From an uncultured Coriobacteriaceae bacterium (lineage in GTDB: Bacteria; Actinomycetota; Coriobacteriia; Coriobacteriales; Atopobiaceae): DNA of 64,000 bases. The notes under the pieces were generated by a model that saw only the letters and a list, made by a program, of their open reading frames with translations, was not told where the DNA came from and searched no databases. Below, in pieces: positions 35,422 through 43,564 of this stretch. The stretch covers positions 1 through 64,000 of the forward strand of contig CAOJNB010000001.1 of the NCBI GenBank assembly GCA_948439405.1, given 5' to 3'. The first letter of the stretch is position 1. Each line of letters starts with the position of its first letter. The position numbers and the translations under genes were made by a program.

Positions 35422-35451
35422 GAAAGGGGCCGGACGTCGCCGCCCGGCCCC
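35422..35451 (-). terminator. Rho-independent terminator after tRNA-Ala
   Basis: On the minus strand GGGGCCGG (35451-35444) pairs with CCGGCCCC (35433-35426), loop 10, followed by TTTCTCG. It sits 12 bp after the tRNA 3' end and just before the radical SAM start, whose transcription would then need its own promoter or read-through. Confidence 0.7.
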
Positions 35452-35462
35452 CGTACGTGGCG

Positions 35463-35538
35463 TGGTGGAGATGATGGGACTTGAACCCACGGCCTCTGCC
35501 TTGCGAAGGCAGCGCTCTCCCAGCTGAGCTACATCCCC
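35463..35538 (-). tRNA. tRNA-Ala (anticodon CGC)
   Basis: The minus strand folds into a full cloverleaf: acceptor GGGGATG/CATCTCC with one G-U pair, D arm GCTC/GAGC, anticodon stem CTGCC/GGCAG around loop TTCGCAA (anticodon CGC, codon GCG), T arm GTGGG/CCCAT-type with TTCAAGT. Discriminator A and an encoded CCA (35463-35465). GCG is a major alanine codon in this GC-rich genome. Confidence 0.95.
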
Positions 35539-35633
35539 GGATGCGTGGTGCACAGGGAATTTTGGCAGTCGAGGGCGCGCGTGTCAACTCACGCCCCCGC
35601 GCGCGATGGTCGCCGTCGGAGTACCGCCAACGG

Positions 35634-35680
35634 GAAACACGCGACCGGCGACATGACGCTGTGTTTCACTAAAGCGTGAG
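35634..35680 (+). promoter_or_regulatory. Inverted repeat upstream of the HTH gene
   Basis: GAAACAC (35634-35640) and GTGTTTC (35661-35667) form a dyad separated by 20 bp, and a second, shorter dyad TCAC-N6-GTGA overlaps its right arm (35666-35679). These AT-richer elements between tRNA-Ala and the HTH gene could be its operator. No clear promoter hexamers were found in 35539-35739. Confidence 0.3.
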
Positions 35681-35739
35681 GACACCGCCCGCGCCGCCGC
35701 GGATTCGGCGCCGATCCGACAGCCGAGAGGAGGGGACGC

Positions 35740-36018
35740 ATGAATCTCTCGGACGCACTCAGGGACATCATCGCCAGCAGGGGAAAGACGCAGTCCTCGA
35801 TAGCGCGGGAGCTCGGCGTGAGCCAGCCCGCCGTCGCGTCCGTGCTCTCGGTGGGCAACCCCCAGACGCGCGTGCTCTGCTCGCTGCTCTCGACGCTCGA
35901 CTACCGCCTCGTGGCCGTCCCCAAGGACGCGCCGCTCCCCGAGGGGTCCTACGAGCTCGAGGTGTCCCGCAACAGGCCGCAGCCCGAGGGCCGGGACCGG
36001 GAGCGCCCCGTCGCCTAG
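35740..36018 (+). CDS. Small XRE-type helix-turn-helix protein
   Basis: A 92-residue protein whose first 65 residues form a Cro/XRE helix-turn-helix: MNLSDALRDIIASRGKTQSSIARELGVSQPAVASVLS, followed by two more helices and the strand YRLVAVPK. The C-terminal 25 residues are polar and probably disordered. It is the size of an antitoxin or a small autoregulator, but no toxin-like gene is adjacent. GAGAGGAGGGG precedes the ATG. Its stop overlaps the convergent acyltransferase stop. Confidence 0.8.
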   Translation: MNLSDALRDIIASRGKTQSSIARELGVSQPAVASVLSVGNPQTRVLCSLLSTLDYRLVAVPKDAPLPEGSYELEVSRNRPQPEGRDRERPVA

Positions 36019-38474
36019 GCCTGCTGCGCGCCGCCCTCGGCCGCGAGCGCCGAGGAGACGAGCTCCGCGTAGGCGGCCGCCCCGCGGTCGCTGAGGTGGA
36101 TGCCGTCGGCCTCGAGGTAGCCCTCCGCGCCCTCGCTCTCCCCGTACCAGTCGACGAGGCGCACGTTGTCGCGCTCGGAGGCGACCCGCGCGAGCACGGC
36201 GTTGTTGTCCGCGGCCCACGCCTCGGGGACGCGCACGCCCACCAGCCACACGCGGCGGTCCTCGCCGACGGCGTCCACCGCCCGCTCGACCTCGTCGCGG
36301 GTGAGCGGGGCCTGGCTGCCCATGCACAGGACGACGTCGTCGCCGACCACGCCCTGCTCCTCGTAGGTGGCGTAGACGTCGGGGAAGTCGGCCGGGGTGC
36401 GCCCCGCCGCGGCGTCGACGGCGCCGCCCGGGAAGGCGGCGGCGAGCTCGTCGGCGGCCGAGAGCGCGACGTCGTCGCCGATCACGAGGGCCTCGTAGCG
36501 GGTGTTCTCCGCCGTGGGCTCCTCGTAGCCGGTCGCCTGGAGCATCAGCTGGGCGTAGGCGTCGCGGCCCGCCTGGACCGGGTGGGTCCCGTCAGCCTCG
36601 AACCAGTCGTCGTGGCCCTGCGAGGCGCCGTACCAGTCGACCACGTGGACGTTGTCGTGCGCGTCGGCGCACTCCTGGATGAGGCGGTTGTTGCCCTCGA
36701 CCCAGTCCACCGGGGCGCGGTTGTTCACCAGGTACAGCTCGCGGTCCGGGCCCACCGCCGCGACGACCTGCTCGAGCAGGTCCTGGGTGAGCGCGCCGTT
36801 CGTGCCCACGGCGAACACGACGACGTCGCCCGCGACGCCGCGGTCGCGGTAGCCCTCGAACACGGCGAGGGCCTGCGAGGCCTGCCGGCTCACCTGGCCG
36901 TCGACGACGCCGTGCGGGAAGGCGGCGGAGATCTCCGCGTAGGCGTTGAGGGTCACCGAGTCGCCCACGACCACGACGTCGTAGACGCCGTCCACGAGCG
37001 GGCGCTGGAGCGACGCCTGGGAGACGCGGGCGTCGTCGAGCTGGCCGCCCGCCGCGGAGACGGGCGGGACGAGCAGCGAGCCGCCCACGGCGACGGCGAG
37101 GACGACGGCGCAGAGGGCGGGGACCACCAGCCCGAGACGCCCGTGCGGCCCTCCCCCGCCCGCGGTCTCGCGCACGGCGGCCGCGCGCCCGGCGAGCCAG
37201 CGCCCGACGCCCTCGCGGCGGCACGGCTCCTCGACGAGGCGGAGGGAGAGCTCCGCGAGCACGAGCGTGACCGCGATCTCGAGGGCGTAGCGCAGCAGGC
37301 TCGGCGGCGCCGTCGAGCTCGCCGGGTCCAGCAGCTCGACGACGGGGTAGTGCCACAGGTAGACGGCGAACGAGCGCTCCCCCAGCCAGCGCAGGGGACG
37401 CGCGGAGAGCAGGCGCGCGAGCGGCGTCTCCTGCGTCATGAGCGTCGCGACCGCGAGCACCGAGAGGACGCCGACGAGCAGGATGCCGCCGTAGTAGGAG
37501 AAGGAGGTGTAGCCGCGCGTGACCCCCATCATCGCGAGCAGCGCGGCGACGCTGGCGGCCGAGACCACCGTCACGGCCGCGCGGTGCGACGTCCCGTCGC
37601 CCTCCATCACGAGGTCGCGCCCGCGCTCGAGCGGCAGCACCAGGGCGAGCGCGGAGCCGAGGAACAGGCTCTGCACGCGGGTGTCGGTGCCGTAGTAGGC
37701 GCGGGTGGGGTCGGCGCCGGGGACGTAGAGCACGGCCATCAGCACGGCGGACGCCAGCGCGGCGACGACGAGGCCCAGGGCGACCCGCTCGCGGCGGACC
37801 CCGCGGCGCAGCAGCACGGCGAGCACGGGGGCCCAGAGGAGGTAGAACTGGAACTCGATCGCGAGCGACCAGAAGTGCGTGAGCGGGCTGGGGCTGCCCG
37901 CGGCGGCGAAGTAGGACTCGTTCGCCAGGATCTTCGTCCAGTTGATGACCATGAGCAGCGCCGGCGCCACGTCGGGGCGCATCTTGGTGAGCAGCACGTG
38001 GTCGAAGGCCGTCATCGCGGCGAGCGTGACCGCCACGAAGACGACGCAGGAGGGCAGCAGGCGGCGCAGGCGCCCGAGGTAGTAGCGGCCCACCGAGACC
38101 GAGCCGTCGGCGTCGAAGGCGCGGCAGATGCCGTAGGTCGCGAGGTAGCCAGAGAGCACGAACAGCACGGTCACGCCGAGCAGGCCGCCCTGGCACCAGG
38201 AGACGCCCATGTGGTAGAGGACGACGCCGGCGACGCAGAGGGCGCGCAGCCCGTCGAGCGCCTCGGCGTGCGGACGCGGGGCGCGCGCGGCATCCCGGCC
38301 CCTCGCGGCGACGGGGGGCGCGGGCGGGTTCGCCGTCCTCGCGGGCCTCGCGGGGGCGGGGGCGGCGTGGCGCGCCTGCCTCGCGGCAGGGCGACGCGAC
38401 GCGTCCGCCCGCCTCGTGGCGACGGGCCTCGCCGCATGCCTGCCGGGACTTCTCTTCGCGCTCACTCGCATCAT
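36015..38474 (-). CDS. OafA-type membrane acyltransferase with two C-terminal SGNH-like domains
   Basis: An 819-residue protein. Residues 1-68 are an Arg/Ala/Pro-rich cytoplasmic tail. Residues about 70-430 are an acyltransferase-3 membrane domain of about ten helices (ALDGLRALCVAGVVLYHMG, with the conserved histidine, and FWSLAIEFQFYLLW). Two SGNH-hydrolase-like domains follow, clearly duplicates: the first has GDSVTL near 503, GTNGALT near 550 and DGTHPVQAG near 628; the second has GDDVAL near 665, GSQAPLT near 715 and DGIHLSD near 787. The second has lost the serine nucleophile. Such enzymes O-acetylate cell-surface polysaccharides or peptidoglycan. Start: ATG at 38474, or the next ATG (38471), which is better spaced from AGGAG. 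Confidence 0.88.
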   Translation of the reverse strand: MMRVSAKRSPGRHAARPVATRRADASRRPAARQARHAAPAPARPARTANPPAPPVAARGRDAARAPRPHAEALDGLRALCVAGVVLYHMGVSWCQGGLLGVTVLFVLSGYLATYGICRAFDADGSVSVGRYYLGRLRRLLPSCVVFVAVTLAAMTAFDHVLLTKMRPDVAPALLMVINWTKILANESYFAAAGSPSPLTHFWSLAIEFQFYLLWAPVLAVLLRRGVRRERVALGLVVAALASAVLMAVLYVPGADPTRAYYGTDTRVQSLFLGSALALVLPLERGRDLVMEGDGTSHRAAVTVVSAASVAALLAMMGVTRGYTSFSYYGGILLVGVLSVLAVATLMTQETPLARLLSARPLRWLGERSFAVYLWHYPVVELLDPASSTAPPSLLRYALEIAVTLVLAELSLRLVEEPCRREGVGRWLAGRAAAVRETAGGGGPHGRLGLVVPALCAVVLAVAVGGSLLVPPVSAAGGQLDDARVSQASLQRPLVDGVYDVVVVGDSVTLNAYAEISAAFPHGVVDGQVSRQASQALAVFEGYRDRGVAGDVVVFAVGTNGALTQDLLEQVVAAVGPDRELYLVNNRAPVDWVEGNNRLIQECADAHDNVHVVDWYGASQGHDDWFEADGTHPVQAGRDAYAQLMLQATGYEEPTAENTRYEALVIGDDVALSAADELAAAFPGGAVDAAAGRTPADFPDVYATYEEQGVVGDDVVLCMGSQAPLTRDEVERAVDAVGEDRRVWLVGVRVPEAWAADNNAVLARVASERDNVRLVDWYGESEGAEGYLEADGIHLSDRGAAAYAELVSSALAAEGGAQQA

Positions 38475-38661
38475 TCTCCTGCAGGGGCCGGCCCCCGCGA
38501 CCTTGTCATGAACCCACCCCTCGCAGGTGGGTGTCCTCGTCGTCTCTTCCAGCTTCCTCAGCAGCGGAGGATACCTGTACTGGGAGCGAGATCTGGACTC
38601 CCTCAGAACATGTGACGGTTCACCCAGTTGGAGCCGCGGGGTGCCGGCACGAACATCATAG

Positions 38662-38695
38662 GCGACTCGCCCCGCTCGCGTGCGGGGCGGGTCGC
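38662..38695 (-). terminator. Stem-loop, possible terminator of the FAD oxidoreductase operon
   Basis: A 14-bp stem (GCGAC...CCCCGC with GCGGGG...GTCGC, one G-U pair) closes a 6-nt loop 27 bp after the DUF1667 stop. The U-tract is weak, so termination may be Rho-dependent or bidirectional. The other 185 bp up to the acyltransferase start hold no gene I can support and one smaller hairpin (ACCCACC/GGTGGGT, 38512-38532). Confidence 0.5.
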
Positions 38696-38721
38696 GAACG
38701 GACCCGTATGGGCGCCGGCCC

Positions 38722-39087
38722 CTAGGCGGTGCGCGACTTCGTGCACACGACGTCCACGCCGGTGCCCGCGACGTCGGCGATCACCACGTCCCCGATGGAG
38801 ACGGGCGGCTCGACGGTCGTGGCGCTGATCTGGTCGAGGACGTCGTCGACGCGCTCCTTGGGCACGGGGCCCGCGGTCTTGACGCTCACGGGGTGGTAGT
38901 CTCCCGCCACGCCGACGAGCGAGGTCACGACGCGCTCGGGGTGCGTGGCCTCGGCGGCGCCGTACTTCGCGCCGCGCGGGCAGGTGTTGCCGGCGACGCC
39001 GGTGACGGCGCCGTCCTCGAGGGTGACGGTCAGCGGGCAGCCCATGGGGCACTGCACGCAGGTGAAGCTGCGGGTTTCGACGGCCAT
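38722..39087 (-). CDS. DUF1667 protein, partner of FAD oxidoreductases
   Basis: A 121-residue DUF1667 protein. N-terminal cysteines CVQCPMGCPL (residues 10-18) plus CPRGAKYG near 36 suggest an iron-sulfur or zinc site. The family is found encoded with GlpA-like and NAD(FAD)-dependent oxidoreductases, as here: the FAD gene lies 4 bp upstream. It may be an electron-carrier subunit of that complex. Last gene of the three-gene operon. Confidence 0.88.
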   Translation of the reverse strand: MAVETRSFTCVQCPMGCPLTVTLEDGAVTGVAGNTCPRGAKYGAAEATHPERVVTSLVGVAGDYHPVSVKTAGPVPKERVDDVLDQISATTVEPPVSIGDVVIADVAGTGVDVVCTKSRTA

Positions 39088-39091
39088 GCGC

Positions 39092-40387
39092 CTACGCCTC
39101 CTTCCCAGCGGCCCCGACCGGGGTGCACGAGACCTCGATGGGCCCGGCGACCTTGGCGAGGTCGTCGGCCGTGAGCTCGACGGTCTGCATCTCGGAGGGG
39201 ACCACGATCATGCGGCGCGCCCGCTTGACGAGCTCGCCACCGCTCGTGACGGTGATCTGCGCGCCCTGGATGCGGCGGCGCGGGCGGAAGCGGATCGTCA
39301 CGTGGTCCGCGGTGCCGGTCACGTGCTGCGGGGTGATGCCGCCCACGTTCTCGCCCTTCACGACCGCCACGTCGCCGGTCGCCTCGCCGCGCAGGCCCAG
39401 GGCGTGCGCCGCCGCGTTGCGCCCGGCCTGCTCGCCCTCCTCGCTCACATAGTCCGCGAGGTCGTGGACGTGCAGCTCGTTGCCGGCCACGAAGATGCCG
39501 GGGACGCTCGTCTCGAGGGACTCGTCGACGGCGGGGCCGGAGGTGGCGGGGTCGATCTCGACGCCGATGGTCTTGGCGACCTCGTTCTCGGGGATGAGGC
39601 CGACGGAGAGCAGCAGGGTGTCGCACTCGACGCGCTGCTCGGTGCCGGGGATCGGGCGCATGGTCTCCGGGTCCACGTCCGCGAGCTCGACGGCCTCGAG
39701 GCGGTCGTGGCCGAACACCTGGGTGACGGTGCGCGACAGGTACAGCGGGATGCCGTTGTCGTCCAGGCACTGGGAGATGTTGCGGCGCAGGCCGCCGGGC
39801 TCGGCGGCGAGCTCGCACACCATGAGGACCTTCGCGCCCTCCCAGGTCATGCGGCGGGCCATGATGAGGCCGATGTCGCCGGAGCCCAGGATCACGACGC
39901 GGCGGCCCACCAGGGCGCCGTCGACGTTGATGAGCTTCTGGGCCGAGCCCGCGGTGAAGACGCCGGCCGGCCTGCCGCCCGCGATGTTGATCTGCCCGCG
40001 GGTGCGCTCGCGGCAGCCGCAGGCCAGCACGACCGCGCCGCAGCTGGCGTGCGCCAGGCCGAGCTCCTCGCTCGCGAGGGTCGCGTCGATGCGCTCGCCG
40101 TCGTGGGCGAGCGAGAGCACGGAGCAGCCGAGCTCGACGTCGACCTTGTCGGACGCCAGCACGCGGACGATGTCGCGGTTGGCGAACTCGGGGCCGGTGA
40201 GCTCCTCGCCGAAGCGGTGGAGGCCGAAGCCGTTGTGGATGCACTGGTTCAAGATGCCGCCGAGCTCGCGCTCGCGCTCGACGACCAGGACGCTCGCGCC
40301 CGCCTCCGCGGCCGAGGCGGCGGCCGAAAGCCCGGCCGCCCCGCCGCCGATGACGAGCACGTCGCAGCTCAGGTTACGCACGCTCAT
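39092..40387 (-). CDS. FAD-dependent pyridine-nucleotide oxidoreductase
   Basis: A 431-residue flavoprotein: dinucleotide-binding VLVIGGGAAGLSAAASAAEAG at the N-terminus, GGILNQCIHNGFGLHRFGEELTGPEF characteristic of the GlpB-like/sarcosine-oxidase-alpha-like group, CGCRERTRGQINIAGGRPAGVFTAG near 150, a second nucleotide motif VVILGSGDIGLIMARRM near 190, and FVAGNELHVHDLADYVSEEG near 315. With the GlpA-like and DUF1667 proteins it likely forms a membrane-peripheral or soluble complex moving electrons from glycerol 3-phosphate or a similar hydroxy acid. Start ATG 40387 lies within the upstream gene's 3' end (14-bp overlap). Confidence 0.88.
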   Translation of the reverse strand: MSVRNLSCDVLVIGGGAAGLSAAASAAEAGASVLVVERERELGGILNQCIHNGFGLHRFGEELTGPEFANRDIVRVLASDKVDVELGCSVLSLAHDGERIDATLASEELGLAHASCGAVVLACGCRERTRGQINIAGGRPAGVFTAGSAQKLINVDGALVGRRVVILGSGDIGLIMARRMTWEGAKVLMVCELAAEPGGLRRNISQCLDDNGIPLYLSRTVTQVFGHDRLEAVELADVDPETMRPIPGTEQRVECDTLLLSVGLIPENEVAKTIGVEIDPATSGPAVDESLETSVPGIFVAGNELHVHDLADYVSEEGEQAGRNAAAHALGLRGEATGDVAVVKGENVGGITPQHVTGTADHVTIRFRPRRRIQGAQITVTSGGELVKRARRMIVVPSEMQTVELTADDLAKVAGPIEVSCTPVGAAGKEA

Positions 40388-41840
40388 GGCGCACCTCCCC
40401 GCGCAGGTAGGGGGCGATCTCGGAGCCGGGGCCCTGCAGGAGGACCTCGTTGAGCCCGATGCCCAGCTCACGGCAGATGATCTCGGAGACGATGGGGGTG
40501 CAGAAGCCGCCCTGGCACCTGCCCATGCCCGCGCGGCAGCGGCGCTTCACGCCGGAGACCGTGGTCGCGGGGATGGGGGCGTGGATGGCGGCGAGCACCT
40601 CGGCCTCGCTCACGTGCTCGCAGCGGCACACGATGTGGCCGAAGGCCGGGTCGCGCTCGATGGCGGCGCGGCGCTCCTCCTCGCTCATCTCGAGGAAGCG
40701 CGGCGGCATGTCGCGGTGCCCGTCGAAGGAGGGGTTCTCCTCAGCCGAGAGGTAGGCGGCCACCTGGCCGGCGACGTCGGCGGCGACGGCCGGGGCGCTC
40801 GTGAGGCCGGGGGACTCGAAGGCGGCGATGTCGAAGAAGCCGGGGGCGTCGTCGGGCTGGCCGATCACGAAGTCGCCGTGGGCGCCCGTGGGGCGCACGC
40901 CGGCGAAGTTCACGATGACCTCGCGGCCGTTGTAGTCCGGCCAGGTGCGCTTGGCCTGCTCGACCACGTGCGCGAGTCCGGAGGGCCGGGTGGCGGTGTC
41001 CTCGGGGTCGTCCACGTCGATCGCGTCGGGGCCGACGATGAGGTTGCCCTCGGTCGTCGGGCTCACCAGGACGCCCTTGCCGAGCTCGTTGGGCGTCTGG
41101 AACATGGTGTGGTGGAAGGTCTCGCCCATGTCGCGCGACATGATCACGTACTCGCCCAGGCGCGGGTGGGACTCGAGCCGGTCCGCGGAGACCTGGTTGT
41201 GCAGGTCGATCGCGTGCACGCCGGCCGCGTTGACGACGGCGCGGGCGCGCACGGCGGTGCCGTCGGACAGCGAGAGGACCCATGCGTCCCCGTCGCGCTC
41301 GACCTTCTCCACCCTCGTGCGGAAGGTGAACTCGACGCCGTTCGTGACGGCGTTCTCGGCGAAGGCCACGACCATGCCGAACGGGTCGACGATGCCCGAG
41401 GACTCGCACAGGAGCGCGCCGCGCGCCTCCGGGCTGAGGTTGGGCTCCATGGCGAGGAGCTCCTCGCGCTCGACGTAGCGGACGTCGTCCACGCCGTTCT
41501 CGGCGCCGCGGGCGACGAGGCTGCGCACGTGGTCGACCTCGGAGTCGGCGAAGGCGACCACCATCGAGCCGTTGTTGACGTAGCGGAAGCCCAGCTCCTC
41601 GGCGAGGGCCGGCATCATCCTGGCGCCCTCGACGTTGTAGCGGGCCTTCTTGGTCCCCGGCTCGGGGTCGTAGCCGCCGTGGACGATGCCCGAGTTCGTC
41701 CGCGACGCGCCGCAGGCCACGTCGTAGCCCGCCTCGATGACCCCGATGTCGAGCTTGTAGCGGGCGAGCTCGCGCGCCGTCGCGCTCCCCGCGACGCCCG
41801 CGCCGACGACGCAGACGTCCAGCGTCCGTTCCTTGCTCAC
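40374..41840 (-). CDS. GlpA-like FAD-dependent dehydrogenase with BFD [2Fe-2S] domain
   Basis: A 488-residue protein: FAD-binding VCVVGAGVAGSATARELARY at the start, the DAO fold with SRTNSGIVHGGYDPEPGTKKARYNVEGARMM near residue 46, and a C-terminal BFD-like domain with cysteines CRCEHVSEAEV near 415 and CRAGMGRCQGGFC near 447. This is the layout of anaerobic glycerol-3-phosphate dehydrogenase subunit A and of related L-2-hydroxyglutarate-oxidase-like proteins, so glycerol 3-phosphate is the likeliest but not the only substrate. First gene of the operon, divergent from the WecA-like gene. Confidence 0.85.
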   Translation of the reverse strand: MSKERTLDVCVVGAGVAGSATARELARYKLDIGVIEAGYDVACGASRTNSGIVHGGYDPEPGTKKARYNVEGARMMPALAEELGFRYVNNGSMVVAFADSEVDHVRSLVARGAENGVDDVRYVEREELLAMEPNLSPEARGALLCESSGIVDPFGMVVAFAENAVTNGVEFTFRTRVEKVERDGDAWVLSLSDGTAVRARAVVNAAGVHAIDLHNQVSADRLESHPRLGEYVIMSRDMGETFHHTMFQTPNELGKGVLVSPTTEGNLIVGPDAIDVDDPEDTATRPSGLAHVVEQAKRTWPDYNGREVIVNFAGVRPTGAHGDFVIGQPDDAPGFFDIAAFESPGLTSAPAVAADVAGQVAAYLSAEENPSFDGHRDMPPRFLEMSEEERRAAIERDPAFGHIVCRCEHVSEAEVLAAIHAPIPATTVSGVKRRCRAGMGRCQGGFCTPIVSEIICRELGIGLNEVLLQGPGSEIAPYLRGEVRHERA

Positions 41841-41990
41841 GTTGCCTCCCCTTCCCCAGGCCGCGTGCTTCCTTCATTCATCTAATATACCGTTGCCCAC
41901 GGGCTGAGCAGGCCGGATGTGGGGCCCGATTCCCAATCCGCTACTATGGGTGGCACGGTACCGGCCGAGCGAGGGGGTGGACGCCCGCGC

Positions 41991-43232
41991 ATGGACATCT
42001 GGGTCACGCCCTTCGCGACGCTGCTCGTCGTCGCGCTCGCGACCTCCGCCCTGCTGACGCCCGTCGCCCGCCGCGTCGCCGTGCGCCTGGACGCCGTCGA
42101 CTACCCCAGCGCCCGGCGTATCAACACCAGGCCCGTGCCCCGCATGGGCGGCATCGCCCTGTTCTGCGCGCTCGTCGCCGCGGCGGCCTTCATGCGCTAC
42201 CTCGGCCCGAGCCTGGGCTGGCCCGTGATCCTCGTGCGCCACATCGACGCGAACCTGGACTACCGCCTCGTCGCCGTCGGGTTCCTGATCATCTTCCTCA
42301 CCGGGGCGGTCGACGACGTGGTGCAGCTCAAGCCGGTCCCGAAGCTGTGCGGGCAGGTCGCGGCCGCGTGCGTCGCCTGCGCGGGCGGCCTCGTGATCGG
42401 CGACGTCGTGAACCCCTTCGCCCACGGGGAGGTCTCGCTCGGCTGGCTCGCCTACCCGCTCACCGTGGCGTACCTCGTGGCCTACGTGAACATCATCAAC
42501 CTGATCGACGGGCTCGACGGGCTCGCGACCGGCATCGGGTGCATCGCCTCCGTCACCATCGCCGTGCTCGCGCTCATGGGCGGGCACCTCGACGCCGCGG
42601 CCCTCGCCGTCGTGACGGCCGGCGCGGCCCTGGGGTTCCTCCCCTACAACTTCAGCCCGGCCTCGATCTTCCTGGGCGACTGCGGCTCGCTGCTGCTCGG
42701 GTTCTCGCTGGGCACGATGTCAATCCTCAACGTGACGCGCCTCGCCGGCCTCACCACGATCATCGTCCCGCTCGTCGTCGCGGGCATCCCGATCATCGAC
42801 ACCCTCTCGGCGATCGTCCGCAGGCGCCGCGCCCACGTGAGCGTGGGCCAGGCGGACCGCGGCCACATCCACCACCGCCTCATCGCCGAGGGCTTCGACC
42901 AGCGCCAGGCGGTCCTGCTCATCTACGCCTGGACGCTGCTGCTGTGCGCGGGTGCCGTCGTCATGACGCAGGTGGACACCTGGCCGCGCGTGATCATCTT
43001 CGCGGCTCTGCTCGTGCTCTCGTTCCTCTTCGCGAACCACCTGCACCTGTTCGAGCCGGTCCTGCGCCACCACTGGGACCCCGAGGCGCGCGAGGACGTG
43101 CTCGTGACGCCTGACGACCCCGCCTTCGGCGTGGAGAAGCGCCGCGACGAGCGTCGCGCCGAGGCGATCCGCGCCGTGCGGCGCCGGAAGGTGCGCGAGT
43201 GGCTGCGCGGCGGGAGGGACGCCCGGGACTGA
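41991..43232 (+). CDS. WecA/TagO-like undecaprenyl-phosphate sugar-1-phosphate transferase
   Basis: A 413-residue glycosyl-transferase-4 family membrane protein of about eleven helices. Conserved cytoplasmic motifs: RRINTRPVPRMGGIA near 42, GAVDDVVQLKPVPKLCGQ near 104, NIINLIDGLDGLATG near 167, LGDCGSLLLGFSLG near 227 and VSVGQADRGHIHHRLIAEGFDQRQ near 284, where HIHH is the GT4 carbohydrate-site signature. It starts the lipid-linked assembly of a wall teichoic acid, O-antigen-like or other surface glycan. The hydrophilic C-terminal 60 residues are Arg-rich. ATG 41991 follows GAGGGGGTGG; TACTAT at 41942-41947 may be a -10. Confidence 0.9.
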   Translation: MDIWVTPFATLLVVALATSALLTPVARRVAVRLDAVDYPSARRINTRPVPRMGGIALFCALVAAAAFMRYLGPSLGWPVILVRHIDANLDYRLVAVGFLIIFLTGAVDDVVQLKPVPKLCGQVAAACVACAGGLVIGDVVNPFAHGEVSLGWLAYPLTVAYLVAYVNIINLIDGLDGLATGIGCIASVTIAVLALMGGHLDAAALAVVTAGAALGFLPYNFSPASIFLGDCGSLLLGFSLGTMSILNVTRLAGLTTIIVPLVVAGIPIIDTLSAIVRRRRAHVSVGQADRGHIHHRLIAEGFDQRQAVLLIYAWTLLLCAGAVVMTQVDTWPRVIIFAALLVLSFLFANHLHLFEPVLRHHWDPEAREDVLVTPDDPAFGVEKRRDERRAEAIRAVRRRKVREWLRGGRDARD

Positions 43233-43303
43233 GGCCAGGCGGCGGCGCCCCGGCGCGACGGTTGCCAACTTATGCCTTCTTGTGCGTGCTTTTTTCGGAG
43301 GCG

Positions 43304-43480
43304 TTGGCAGGCAATGGCGTTAAGTGAGGCGCCTTCCTGCTCCTTCGAGCGCCCCGAGGTCGAAAATCCACCGCACAACGGGCCCTTTCCTGGCAAAGTC
43401 ACGAGGTCTCTCGCGCACTTGGCGGCATTGCCTGCCAAGGCGTTCGCGAATCCGCCGCACAACAGGCCCTTGCCTGGCAA
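43304..43480 (-). repeat. Second 42-bp-period repeat array, four units
   Basis: One direct unit begins TTGGCAGGCAATGGCG at 43304. Three inverted units follow, ending CTGGCAA at 43396, CTGCCAA at 43438 and CTGGCAA at 43480, exactly 42 bp apart; their other ends read CCGCACAACGGGCCC, GCGCACTTGGCGGCA and CCGCACAACAGGCCC. Same family and period as 11803-12068. It fills most of the 332-bp space between the convergent WecA-like and ferritin genes; the rest (43233-43300, 43481-43564) contains only the ferritin terminator. Confidence 0.85.
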
Positions 43481-43504
43481 GCCGCTCCCTCCCCGCACGA
43501 AGAC

Positions 43505-43540
43505 GGGAAGGCCCCGCCCCGCGTGCACGGGACGGGGCCT
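43505..43540 (-). terminator. Terminator of the ferritin gene
   Basis: AGGCCCCG and CGGGGCCT (outer stem, 43509-43540) with inner CCCG/CGGG arms, followed on the minus strand by TTCCCGTCTTCG. It lies 25 bp after the ferritin stop. Confidence 0.7.
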
Positions 43541-43564
43541 CGGGGAAGCCGTGGGACCTGCGGG

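Noticed and set aside
35740-36018. Toxin-antitoxin module around the XRE protein
   Set aside because: The HTH protein is antitoxin-sized, but neighbours are a tRNA and a convergent acyltransferase; no toxin-like ORF is adjacent.
38475-38721. Riboswitch in the space between the acyltransferase and DUF1667 genes
   Set aside because: Two hairpins are visible, but no match to a riboswitch core I recognise; the large one fits a terminator for the upstream operon better.
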